Shown in pieces: positions 1 through 6,034 of a stretch of DNA of 18,676 nucleotides. The DNA comes from an uncultured Lachnospiraceae bacterium (GTDB taxonomy: Bacteria > Bacillota_A > Clostridia > Lachnospirales > Lachnospiraceae). The notes under the pieces are model-generated. The model worked only from the letters and a program-made list of their open reading frames with translations, searched no databases and had not been told where the DNA came from. The translations under genes were made by a program, and so were the position numbers. Within the stretch, counting starts at the first letter, position 1; the number at the start of each line of letters is the position of its first letter. Where the stretch lies: positions 1-18,676 of the forward strand of contig USDU01000019.1 of assembly GCA_900553635.1 (NCBI GenBank), written 5' to 3'.

Positions 1-212
1 AATATTCCGATTTTACGCTCTCTGCAACTTCCCGACAAATTCCAATTTATCACTTTAACAATAGGCCTTATAGCGAAAAAAATCAAGACAGTGGGAATAT
101 AAAAATTTAGTTCAAATTCACCCTCTCGGGCCGAGGACAAATTACGGAAGAACATTTATGATAAAGAGGACAACATATATCAATAAACGCAATGCACAGA
201 TAAGGGGGAAAT

Positions 213-557
213 ATGAACTTTATAGTGAGAACACCGCTTCGGTTGAATCTGGAAGATCCGGAACAGGCAGATATTTATCAGGTATTGAAAAATCTGGACA
301 GGCATATCTATAAGTCGCAGAATCAATTTATCGTGGAAGCTTTGAAGCATTATATCAATGATAGCGGAGCGGATGTGTTGATGGAACAGAAAGCTTCAGA
401 AGAAAAAAGGTATGTGACAATGGAAGAACAGGAGATGATGAAAAAAGAATTGAAAGAAGAGCTGCGAAAGGAATTACTGGATGAGACGCGCGCAGAGGTT
501 GTGAGACTCCTGGGGCAGTATGCGGCAGGCAGCCATTGGGGTAGCAGAGAAAACTGA
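213..557 (+). CDS. ParR-like ribbon-helix-helix DNA-binding protein
   Basis: This is a small protein of 114 residues. Residues 6-15 (TPLRLNLEDP) look like the beta strand of a ribbon-helix-helix fold, followed by two helices at about 18-28 and 35-48 (NQFIVEALKHYI). The C-terminal part, about 60-92, is rich in Glu, Lys and Leu and probably forms a coiled coil. The pattern matches short ParR-like centromere-binding proteins found beside ParM-type actin ATPases in plasmids and integrated elements of Lachnospiraceae. The start is supported by AAGGGGG at 202-208. No ParM is visible in the 212 bases upstream, so the partner must lie outside the window or be missing. The role in partition is inferred from family resemblance only. 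Confidence 0.6.
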   Translation: MNFIVRTPLRLNLEDPEQADIYQVLKNLDRHIYKSQNQFIVEALKHYINDSGADVLMEQKASEEKRYVTMEEQEMMKKELKEELRKELLDETRAEVVRLLGQYAAGSHWGSREN

Positions 558-561
558 TTTG

Positions 562-630
562 GTGCCAAAAAATAGTGTCAAAACGAAAAAGTGACATTAA
601 AAAGTGGTGTCTAAAGCGAGAAATGGTGTC
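562..630 (+). repeat. Five degenerate GTGNC-A-rich repeats
   Basis: GTG(C/T/A)C followed by an A-rich run occurs at 562, 575, 591, 607 and 626, a spacing of 13-19 bases, directly behind the ParR-like gene. Such short direct repeats could be binding sites for a ribbon-helix-helix protein, but the copies are degenerate and the last one forms part of a terminator stem. Confidence 0.35.
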
Positions 631-652
631 GAAAAACGGCACCATTTTGTTA
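621..652 (+). terminator. Intrinsic terminator after the ParR-like gene
   Basis: Arms 621-630 and 638-647 (AAATGGTGTC with GGCACCATTT, one G-U pair) enclose a short A-rich loop and are followed by TTTTGTTAT. The position, about 65 bases behind the stop codon of the ParR-like gene, fits a rho-independent terminator. Confidence 0.6.
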
Positions 653-966
653 TATCAGGGGTTTTAGGGGATTTTTCCCTAACCAGAGGGTATTTGGACG
701 GTGACGTCACAAATGCGTATCTGGCCGTAGACTCCCTGGGGTTACGTTGGATAATGATGATAAGCATAAAAATACCATCTCGCAGTAAAGCTGCGTGGAT
801 ATCACGCTGATTTGTCACTGCTACGGTATAAAATTCCTGAATTCAATAGAATATACTATCCCCGTAAGAATATGTCTCAACCGCCGGATATTTCACAGGA
901 CTATTCTAAGAAATTCTGTCATAGGAATGGATAAAGAAATGGAAATGAGGGGAGTGGGAGCCGGGA

Positions 967-1119
967 ATGAAGAAGCGGAAGCTGAATTACAGATTTCATA
1001 ATCCCAACACAGCAGAGGCGACCACTGCTTATCTGTTGAAAGTATTATTGGAAGTCAATGCTGCAAAGGTGGAGAGAGTAATTCAGGAGAAAGTATGGAG
1101 CCAGGAAAAGAATAGTTGA
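967..1119 (+). CDS. Small basic protein upstream of the recombinase (50 aa)
   Basis: The reading frame starts at ATG 967 after GGGAG and ends at TGA 1117-1119, giving 50 residues beginning MKKRKLNYRFHNPNTAEA. The N-terminus is strongly basic; the remainder (about 16-42) looks like one or two amphipathic helices ending EVNAAKVERVIQEK. From memory, similar very short proteins of the form KLNYRFHNPN occur next to large serine recombinases in Lachnospiraceae elements, but I cannot verify this here. Function unknown. The position directly before the recombinase promoter makes an accessory role in integration or excision, such as a directionality factor, a testable idea rather than a call. Confidence 0.6.
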   Translation: MKKRKLNYRFHNPNTAEATTAYLLKVLLEVNAAKVERVIQEKVWSQEKNS

Positions 1120-1128
1120 AAATTTCTG

Positions 1129-1156
1129 TTTACACAGGTCTTCTGCGTGATATAAT
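1129..1156 (+). promoter_or_regulatory. Sigma-A-type promoter of the recombinase gene
   Basis: TTTACA at 1129-1134 and TATAAT at 1151-1156 are separated by 16 bases, and transcription would begin about 38 bases before the recombinase start codon. It does not resemble a mother-cell sigma-E or sigma-K promoter, unlike what would be expected for a strictly developmental recombinase. Confidence 0.7.
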
Positions 1157-1161
1157 AAAGT

Positions 1162-1199
1162 TGTAACAGAACGATTTGAATGTAACAGAAAGGCTTGAA
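1162..1199 (+). repeat. 19-bp tandem direct repeat before the recombinase
   Basis: Two adjacent 19-base units at 1162-1180 and 1181-1199 share TGTAACAGAA at the left and TTGAA at the right, matching at 16 of 19 positions. They lie between the -10 box and the start codon, and the second unit contains the GAAAGG ribosome binding site (1188-1193). A bound protein could block transcription or translation of the recombinase. Confidence 0.55.
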
Positions 1200-1201
1200 A
1201 T

Positions 1202-2737
1202 ATGAATATAGCAGCTTACTGCCGTGTTTCCACAGATAAAGCCGACCAGCTTAACAGTCTGGAAGCGCAGAAAGATTTCTTTTACGAATACACAAAGCGC
1301 ACCGGTGACACACTGATCCGCCTTTATGCAGACGAAGGAATCTCTGGTACAAAGATTAAAAACCGGAAAGAATTCCTGCGTATGATGGCGGATGCGGAGC
1401 ATGGACTGTTTGATATGGTAGTCGTAAAAGATATTTCCCGTTTTGCCAGAAATACCGTGGATTTATTGCAAAATGTCCGCAAGCTGAAAGCGCTGGGCAT
1501 TGAAACGCAGTTTCTTACGGCGAATATGACCAGCATGGGTAACAGCGAATTTGTGCTGACGCTATTCGGCGCCCTGGCCCAGGAAGAGAGCGCAAACACA
1601 TCTAAGCGTGTAAAATTCGGCAAGAAAATGAATGCAGAAAAAGGACGTGTGCCAAACATTGTCTATGGATACGATAAGACCATTGGAGACTACTTTAATT
1701 TAACCATCAATGAAAAAGAGGCGGATATTGTCCGTCAGATTTATCACTGGTATACGGAAGAAGGCTACGGAACAGCTAAAATTGCCAATATGCTCAATGA
1801 AAAAGGGCTGAAAACGAAGCGGAATTGTAAGTGGAGTCAGAATGCTACCACAAGAATCCTGACCAATGAGCTGTATACCGGGAAGATCATCAATGGGAAG
1901 CAGGAGGTCGCTGATTTTCTGACCGGCCAGCGGAAAGAAAAGGACGAAACAGAGTGGATGGTAGTAGAACGCCCGGAGCTGCGTATTATTGAGGACGAAA
2001 CCTTTGAACGGGTGCAGGAAATTCTTCATTCCAGACATGACACGTTTCATATTTCCCATGAGCGACAGAGCAACAGGCATTTGTTTTCTACTTTGATTAA
2101 GTGTAAAGAGTGTGGTTGGTCATTCCGCAGAACTGTCCGCAAATATAAAAATACCTATATTCGCTGGGTGTGCTCCGGTCATAACGGCAGGGGAGCAGAA
2201 AGCTGTCCCAATGGGGTTACAGTGGATGAAGAAGAACTGATTGAGGTTCTTCAGGAATATTTTACAGAGGTTCTGAAGCAGAAAAAGAAAGTTATCCGAT
2301 ACGTGGTAAATGAGTTCCAGCGCATTTACAAGGCAAAGGATGAAAACCTGGAGTATGAAAAGGAACTGAATAGCGAACTATCCAGACTACAGAAAACCCG
2401 TGAAAAATATATGGACATGTATACGGATGATCTGATCAGCCGCGAAGAACTGAACGATAAAATCGGCGGAATGCGGAAAGAGATCGAGCGTCTGGAAAAT
2501 GAGCTGAAACTGATTTCCTATCATATAACGAAGGGTGAACAACTGGAAGCGGTATTAAATAACACATTTAAAGAAATAGAGGACATTACCGACGTACATC
2601 AGATGACGAATACACAGTTAAAAAAGATTATCCAGAAAATCGTGGTGGACAAGGATGGAAATGTGGACATTTACCTGCGAATTCTTGGTGATTTGGGATT
2701 AGAAGAAGCCGTTCTAATTAACGACAACTATACATAA
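1202..2737 (+). CDS. Large serine site-specific recombinase, SpoIVCA type
   Basis: The 511-residue protein cuts and rejoins DNA at attachment sites through a phosphoserine link. The N-terminal resolvase domain (1-140) carries the nucleophile Ser10 in YCRVSTD, with Arg8, and the Arg80/Arg83 pair in DISRFARN. The recombinase domain (about 150-270) is followed by a zinc ribbon with Cys301, Cys304, Cys324 and Cys335, and a coiled coil at about 375-440. Length and layout match SpoIVCA, which excises the sigK skin element, and phage integrases of that class. All catalytic residues are present, so the enzyme looks active. The start follows GAAAGG by 8 bases. Its TAA stop is supplied by spoIIID sequence at the junction, placing it at the very edge of the element. 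Excision of this element is inferred. Confidence 0.95.
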   Translation: MNIAAYCRVSTDKADQLNSLEAQKDFFYEYTKRTGDTLIRLYADEGISGTKIKNRKEFLRMMADAEHGLFDMVVVKDISRFARNTVDLLQNVRKLKALGIETQFLTANMTSMGNSEFVLTLFGALAQEESANTSKRVKFGKKMNAEKGRVPNIVYGYDKTIGDYFNLTINEKEADIVRQIYHWYTEEGYGTAKIANMLNEKGLKTKRNCKWSQNATTRILTNELYTGKIINGKQEVADFLTGQRKEKDETEWMVVERPELRIIEDETFERVQEILHSRHDTFHISHERQSNRHLFSTLIKCKECGWSFRRTVRKYKNTYIRWVCSGHNGRGAESCPNGVTVDEEELIEVLQEYFTEVLKQKKKVIRYVVNEFQRIYKAKDENLEYEKELNSELSRLQKTREKYMDMYTDDLISREELNDKIGGMRKEIERLENELKLISYHITKGEQLEAVLNNTFKEIEDITDVHQMTNTQLKKIIQKIVVDKDGNVDIYLRILGDLGLEEAVLINDNYT

Positions 2738-2745
2738 GGATGTGG
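2722..2745. other. Probable attachment junction (attR or attL) in spoIIID
   Basis: The recombinase frame and the spoIIID frame meet here. Codons for T-I-H-K-D-V at 2727-2744 belong to the conserved end of the SpoIIID helix-turn-helix, while an in-frame stop at 2715-2717 closes the spoIIID frame to the left. The crossover therefore lies close to 2722-2745. The exact core dinucleotide cannot be set without the other junction. Confidence 0.65.
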
Positions 2746-2882
2746 CAGAACGCCTGTTGCATATTAATCCCGGTCTCGCGAGACAGGCCAGGAAGGTTTT
2801 GGACGTAAATAAGTCCGAGCGGCATATCCGGGGCGGCCTGGCGACCCGGGAAAAATATCTGCATCAGCATGGGAGAATGTAG
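2727..2882 (+). pseudogene. spoIIID: spoIIID, 3' part only; gene interrupted by the element
   Basis: SpoIIID is a small helix-turn-helix regulator that acts in the mother cell during sporulation, where it tunes the sigma-E regulon and sigK. The frame open from 2718 reads TIHKDVAERLLHINPGL from 2727, continues through NKSERHIRGGLATREKY and stops at TAG 2880-2882. This matches the C-terminal half of SpoIIID, including the hallmark KSERHIRGG stretch. The family is usually about 80-95 residues; about 51 codons remain and there is no start codon or ribosome binding site, so the N-terminal half with most of the helix-turn-helix is missing. The break is immediately before the conserved HKD. The remaining part shows no frameshift or internal stop, as expected if selection still maintains it and the gene is rebuilt by excision. 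Confidence 0.88.
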
Positions 2883-2914
2883 GTAAGCAGGAGCAGCTGA
2901 TAAAGTGGATTCAA

Positions 2915-2950
2915 TAAGATAAGGGGCCTTTATAGCAGCCCCTTATCTTA
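2915..2950. terminator. Terminator between spoIIID and the convergent PspC gene
   Basis: A perfect 13-bp stem is formed by 2915-2927 and 2938-2950 around a 10-base loop. It lies between two convergent genes and may serve both. The T-rich tail is weak on each side (ATCGGTATCATTTT to the right). Confidence 0.65.
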
Positions 2951-2962
2951 ATCGGTATCATT

Positions 2963-3154
2963 TTAATTATCTTCCGGAATAATAACTGCGGCAATAATAT
3001 AGGCCAACAGCCCTGTACCGCAGCTTCCGAGTGACAGCAGTACCCACAGAAGCCGAATCAGCGTAGGATCCATATTAAAATACTCACTGATGCCTCCGCA
3101 GACGCCGCAAATCATCTTATTTTCATTAGAACGTAATAACTTTTTCGGTCCCAT
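2963..3154 (-). CDS. PspC-domain small membrane protein
   Basis: This 63-residue protein is essentially one PspC domain: a short basic N-terminus, the family signature MICGVCGGISEYF (about 14-26), D-P-T-L-I-R-L-L-W and a hydrophobic stretch at about 35-59 that would span the membrane. PspC proteins are membrane sensors or effectors in phage-shock-type envelope stress responses. The start is supported by GGAGG about 7 bases upstream. It is the last gene downstream of padR, DUF1700 and DUF4097 and is separated from them by only 41 bases, so it is probably co-transcribed. Its exact role is not known. Confidence 0.85.
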   Translation of the reverse strand: MGPKKLLRSNENKMICGVCGGISEYFNMDPTLIRLLWVLLSLGSCGTGLLAYIIAAVIIPEDN

Positions 3155-3195
3155 ATAAAAACCTCCATTATCTGTCTCTTTATCGAATGTAATAC

Positions 3196-4056
3196 TTATA
3201 ATTCAGAACCATGATGTTTCGTTTCGGATTCCCGATTCCGATGCTGTGCCCCGTCAAACTGCAGGGATATTTCTCCAATGCCACAGTCAGCGCTGATGGT
3301 GTGTGGCGCGCCATTATCTACGGAATGCTCCGAAGATAAGCCGGAATAGCTGGAACTACCGATATCAATGGAACCAATGCCGCACTCCAGTTCATAATTA
3401 TAATCCGGTTCTTCACCGGCAACCATGATGGCAAGCGAACCGGTGCCGCACTCCAGTTCCAGCTCAGAACCATCAAAATATCCGATGGTCAATTCCCCTA
3501 CACCCACATCAATAGACGCATCCTCTGATGCCAGCAGCGTATCAATGCTTCCTGATCCGGCTCCCATATCCAGGGAAAACTCCCGGGCCTGCAGCTTTCC
3601 GGCAGTCAGTTCGGCAGCGCCGAGATCCAAATCCATATCGTCAAACATCCGATCCGGAAGCAGAATCTGAAGTTCCAGGGCAGTATTTCCATTCGGACGG
3701 TCATCCTCCAGAATTAATGTATCGCCATCTCGAACAGATTCTTTGAAATATTTTCCGGCATTCCGTGTTTTTATGGAAATAAGATTGTCTTCCGAGGTGC
3801 CAATGGAAACGGATGCATTCGTTACATCCAATTCCAGCTTGCGGATAGTGGAATCATAAGTGCGCTCAGCAGAATCGCCGCCGGAGCCGTTCCTGTCATG
3901 TTCCCGGATCCCGGCAAAGGAAGAGGCGGGCACATGGAGATTCTGCGCAAGCTGACTTGGTTTCGCTCCAAACAGGAAACCAACGCCGACGCCGACAATT
4001 CCCAGTACTGTCAGTACTGCGGCTGCAATAAGAGAAATTTTTGTAAAACGCTTCAT
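3196..4056 (-). CDS. DUF4097-family membrane-anchored beta-repeat protein
   Basis: The 286-residue protein begins with a basic stretch and one membrane segment at about 7-29 (ISLIAAAVLTVLGIVGVGVG), placing the rest outside the cytoplasm. From about 65 on it shows the DUF4097/adhesin-like pattern of repeated short strands with G-x-G turns: LDVTNASVSIG, LDLGAAELTAG, IDVGVGELTIG, LECGTGSLAIM, LECGIGSIDIG and ADCGIGEISL, as expected of a right-handed beta-solenoid. It shares a 4-nt ATGA overlap with the upstream DUF1700 gene. DUF4097 proteins commonly occur with DUF1700 and PspC proteins in envelope-stress clusters. Function is unknown. Confidence 0.85.
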   Translation of the reverse strand: MKRFTKISLIAAAVLTVLGIVGVGVGFLFGAKPSQLAQNLHVPASSFAGIREHDRNGSGGDSAERTYDSTIRKLELDVTNASVSIGTSEDNLISIKTRNAGKYFKESVRDGDTLILEDDRPNGNTALELQILLPDRMFDDMDLDLGAAELTAGKLQAREFSLDMGAGSGSIDTLLASEDASIDVGVGELTIGYFDGSELELECGTGSLAIMVAGEEPDYNYELECGIGSIDIGSSSYSGLSSEHSVDNGAPHTISADCGIGEISLQFDGAQHRNRESETKHHGSEL

Positions 4057-4745
4057 CGAATCACACCTGCCTTTCGAAAAGGAAGCCTAACCAGATTGAC
4101 AAGTCCCTGTACCAGTACCGGCACTACTTTAAGCGCAATCCATAACAGCGCCAGCGACAGCAGAATGCCAAGAGCTGTCAGCAGGCAGCCGGCGCCTGCG
4201 GTAGCGATTCCCAGGACCGGTGCTGTAAAGAGCTGAATGAGCCCCACGCCAATGACAAAGATTCCGGCAACGAAAATGACAATTCCGGAAACCAGAACAG
4301 CTGCCACAGTCAGAAGCGCTGCCAGGAGGACGCAGAAAAGAACTGCCAGAAGGCCAAAGCCAACCGGAATCACAAAGGGACCAAGCACAATGCACAAAAG
4401 CACAATGGCCAGCAGCTTCCACAGATTCCGTTCCTTTTTCGGAGCGGTTTTCCCGGCGCTTTCGGAATCCATGAAAGAGGAAGCGGCAGGTGCAGCCCCA
4501 TTTCCGTCAAAACGCATATCCCGGTAGCCCTGCTCGGAAAACTCCGAAGCGTCGTCGGACAGTCCGGCTTTGATTTTCCGTGCCACCTGCTCCGGGCTTC
4601 CAAGCTCTGTCAGAATCCGGGCTTCCTCCCCAGGTCCCGCGTCGTCAAAATAATCATTATAATACTGAAGGGCTTCCTCCCGCTCATTTTTAGAAATATC
4701 TGAGAGCAAATCCTGAAGTTGTTTCATAAATTCCGTTCTTGTCAT
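4053..4745 (-). CDS. DUF1700 (HAAS-type) membrane protein
   Basis: The 230-residue protein starts with the helical DUF1700 region (about 1-60: MTRTEFMKQLQDLL, then EREEALQYYNDYFDDAG and LGSPEQVARKIKAGL). A polar linker follows to about 105, and then four or so hydrophobic segments up to about 215. Proteins of this type typically sit directly behind a PadR regulator and in front of a DUF4097 protein, as here. Overlaps of 4 nt with both neighbours indicate translational coupling. The N-terminal domain may mediate a protein contact on the cytoplasmic side; this is inference. Confidence 0.87.
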   Translation of the reverse strand: MTRTEFMKQLQDLLSDISKNEREEALQYYNDYFDDAGPGEEARILTELGSPEQVARKIKAGLSDDASEFSEQGYRDMRFDGNGAAPAASSFMDSESAGKTAPKKERNLWKLLAIVLLCIVLGPFVIPVGFGLLAVLFCVLLAALLTVAAVLVSGIVIFVAGIFVIGVGLIQLFTAPVLGIATAGAGCLLTALGILLSLALLWIALKVVPVLVQGLVNLVRLPFRKAGVIR

Positions 4746-5065
4746 GTCTCCTCACTCCCCGCAAACAAATTGGAAATCCTGATGGAATAAATTGTCCACT
4801 CGTTCCTGTACAGATTCAACTGCGCCGTTCCGGCCTCTGTAATCCGGTAATAGCGGCGGTTCCGTCCACCGAATTCCATATCGTAGGTCTCCAGACAGCC
4901 ATCCTTCTGAAGCCGCCGGAGGACTGGATACAGTGTTGATTCGGAAATGTCGATGGCCTGCCGGACGTCCTGGGTAATCTTGTACCCGTAGGTGCCCTGG
5001 GCTTCATGGGATACAACCGCCAGCACAATTGCGTCTAGGAGAGCGGCTCCTGTGTTAAAAACCAT
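4742..5065 (-). CDS. PadR-family transcriptional regulator
   Basis: PadR proteins are dimeric winged-helix repressors. The sequence shows the family core: LLDAIVLAVV, GTYGYKITQDV, then the recognition region ISESTLYPVLRRLQKDG and the wing GGRNRRYYRITEAG. I chose ATG at 5065 (MVFNTGAALLDA, 107 residues) because AAGGAG then lies 8 bases upstream; a GTG at 5074 would sit directly against that site. The protein ends about residue 105 after a short helix, which is the short PadR type. It is the first gene of the operon with DUF1700, DUF4097 and PspC, and its own promoter lies within a palindrome, so autorepression is likely. Confidence 0.92.
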   Translation of the reverse strand: MVFNTGAALLDAIVLAVVSHEAQGTYGYKITQDVRQAIDISESTLYPVLRRLQKDGCLETYDMEFGGRNRRYYRITEAGTAQLNLYRNEWTIYSIRISNLFAGSEET

Positions 5066-5092
5066 GTGATCCACTCCTTATTTTATGCTGTA

Positions 5093-5167
5093 ACAAGATA
5101 TAATATTATACGTCATATAGTATTATCGGATGCCTATACTATACGCTATATAATATTATCTTGTCAA
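5093..5167 (-). promoter_or_regulatory. padR promoter inside a long AT-rich palindrome
   Basis: On the minus strand, TTGACA (5167-5162) and TATAGT (5143-5138) are 18 bases apart. The promoter is embedded in an imperfect inverted repeat: ACAAGATA at 5093-5100 mirrors TATCTTGT at 5157-5164, TATAATATTAT occurs at 5099-5109 and 5149-5159, and ATAGTAT (5117-5123) mirrors ATACTAT (5136-5142). The layout suggests two or more PadR dimer sites. Confidence 0.72.
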
Positions 5168-5208
5168 TAGGATTCATAAAAACTTAATAATTGGAGAAAA
5201 GGCTTTAT

Positions 5209-5238
5209 TTGACAGGCTGTAAACCTGCACTTTATAAT
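5209..5238 (+). promoter_or_regulatory. Promoter of the carbonic anhydrase gene
   Basis: TTGACA at 5209-5214 and TATAAT at 5233-5238 are 18 bases apart, about 80 bases before the start codon of the carbonic anhydrase gene. It diverges from the padR promoter. Confidence 0.75.
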
Positions 5239-5317
5239 AGAGAAAACAGAGGAAACCCCCTACGGGGATACCTGGATACGCTGAAAACATGCGCAAACAG
5301 AGGAAAGGGCGGAGTGT

Positions 5318-5884
5318 ATGAAACCATTTATCATGACGGCTGATAAGGCCATGAAGAAACTGAAGGACGGCAATAAAAAGTACCTGGACTCCGAGACCGG
5401 AAAGGGCAATATCTCCAGAGCGCTGCGCTTGTATACCAAAGAGCACGGCCAGCATCCCTACGCGATCGTTGTCACCTGTTCCGATTCGCGGGTGATTCCC
5501 GAAAGCATCTTCTCGGCAGGCATCGGCGACCTGTTTGTGATTCGGGTAGCCGGAAATGTCATCGACGACCATCAGCTGGGCAGCATTGAATATGCAGCCA
5601 GCCATCTGGGAAGTCCTCTTATCGTCGTGCTGGGCCACACCTGTTGCGGCGCGGTGGACGCGGCGATTCATCACGATCCGGAAGGCTATATCAAGTTCAT
5701 TACCGACGAGATTAAGCTGGCCATCGGCGACGAGAAGGATGATTTCAAAGCCTGCTGTCTGAATGTCCGGCGCAGTATGGCGCTCATTGAGCACAGCCTG
5801 GATATCGCGAAAATGGAAGAGAAAGGAATGCAGGTGGTCGGCGCGGTTTACCACATCGAGGATGGCCGGGTAGAATTCCTTTAG
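5318..5884 (+). CDS. Beta-class carbonic anhydrase
   Basis: The enzyme interconverts CO2 and bicarbonate with a zinc ion in the cytoplasm. The 188-residue protein has the zinc and catalytic motif CSDSRV, with Cys54, Asp56 and Arg58, and the second zinc motif HTCCGA, with His107 and Cys110. The stretches IFSAGIGDLFVIRVAGN and GSIEYAASHLGSPLIVVLGH are also typical of the fold. The length fits the short bacterial beta type. The start follows GGCGGAG. It has its own promoter and no evident operon partner. It probably supplies bicarbonate for carboxylation reactions; nothing in the context points to a more specific role. Confidence 0.95.
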   Translation: MKPFIMTADKAMKKLKDGNKKYLDSETGKGNISRALRLYTKEHGQHPYAIVVTCSDSRVIPESIFSAGIGDLFVIRVAGNVIDDHQLGSIEYAASHLGSPLIVVLGHTCCGAVDAAIHHDPEGYIKFITDEIKLAIGDEKDDFKACCLNVRRSMALIEHSLDIAKMEEKGMQVVGAVYHIEDGRVEFL

Positions 5885-5940
5885 AGAAATCTGTAAAAAA
5901 TTAAAAAAGAAGAAAGAGTCTAAAAGAACTGTGAAAGCCA

Positions 5941-5968
5941 TTGACATTGACAGGATGCATGGTAAGAT
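5941..5968 (+). promoter_or_regulatory. Promoter of the DUF5685/J-domain unit
   Basis: Two TTGACA hexamers stand back to back at 5941-5946 and 5947-5952. The first pairs with TAAGAT at 5963-5968 over 16 bases. The start codon is about 65 bases downstream, after AAAGGAG at 6021-6027. Confidence 0.6.
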
Positions 5969-6034
5969 TAAATACTAAGCAGCACTGTGAGGAAAATGAA
6001 TTCGCGAAGCCGTGAAGCATAAAGGAGTGAGCGA

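Larger units (their letters stand above)
558..966. other. Gene-poor stretch with repeats and small palindromes
   Basis: No convincing gene is visible over these roughly 400 bases; the open frames on both strands show no recognisable domain. Apart from the GTGNC repeats and the terminator, it holds TTAGGG/CCCTAA hairpin arms at 664-669 and 677-682, the perfect palindrome GTGACGTCAC at 701-710, CGCAG/CTGCG arms at 781-785 and 791-795, and GCGTG/CACGC arms at 793-797 and 803-807. The cluster may hold protein-binding sites for the element, but no function can be assigned. Confidence 0.4.
1..2735 (+). mobile_element. Right end of a skin-like element inserted in spoIIID (partial)
   Basis: Everything left of the spoIIID fragment appears to be foreign: a ParR-like gene, a 50-codon small gene and a large serine recombinase abutting the interrupted gene. 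These stretches are visibly richer in A and T than the chromosomal genes after 2963. The left boundary, the other attachment site and the 5' half of spoIIID are not in the window. Positions 1-212 hold no recognisable gene; the short open frames ending near 57, 102 and 110 resemble nothing I know, and no ParM-like C-terminus is visible. The octamer GAGGACAA occurs twice there (near 132 and 167). The inference of an excisable element rests on the position of the recombinase at the junction and on the clean break inside spoIIID. Confidence 0.75.

Noticed and set aside
604..818. Overlapping open frames on both strands behind the ParR-like gene
   Set aside because: No start context, no recognisable family, and the 5' end is inside the terminator hairpin.
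795..1001. 68-codon frame on the plus strand
   Set aside because: It overlaps the 50-residue small gene in another frame; the small gene has the better start context and composition.
1..2735. Element taken as an ordinary plasmid or conjugative insertion unrelated to sporulation
   Set aside because: Not excluded, but insertion within spoIIID beside a SpoIVCA-type recombinase and the clean C-terminal frame make a skin-like element the better reading; only the left end can decide.
5174..5947. Open frame of 257 codons on the minus strand
   Set aside because: It is the reverse of the carbonic anhydrase gene, whose zinc motifs are all intact on the plus strand.
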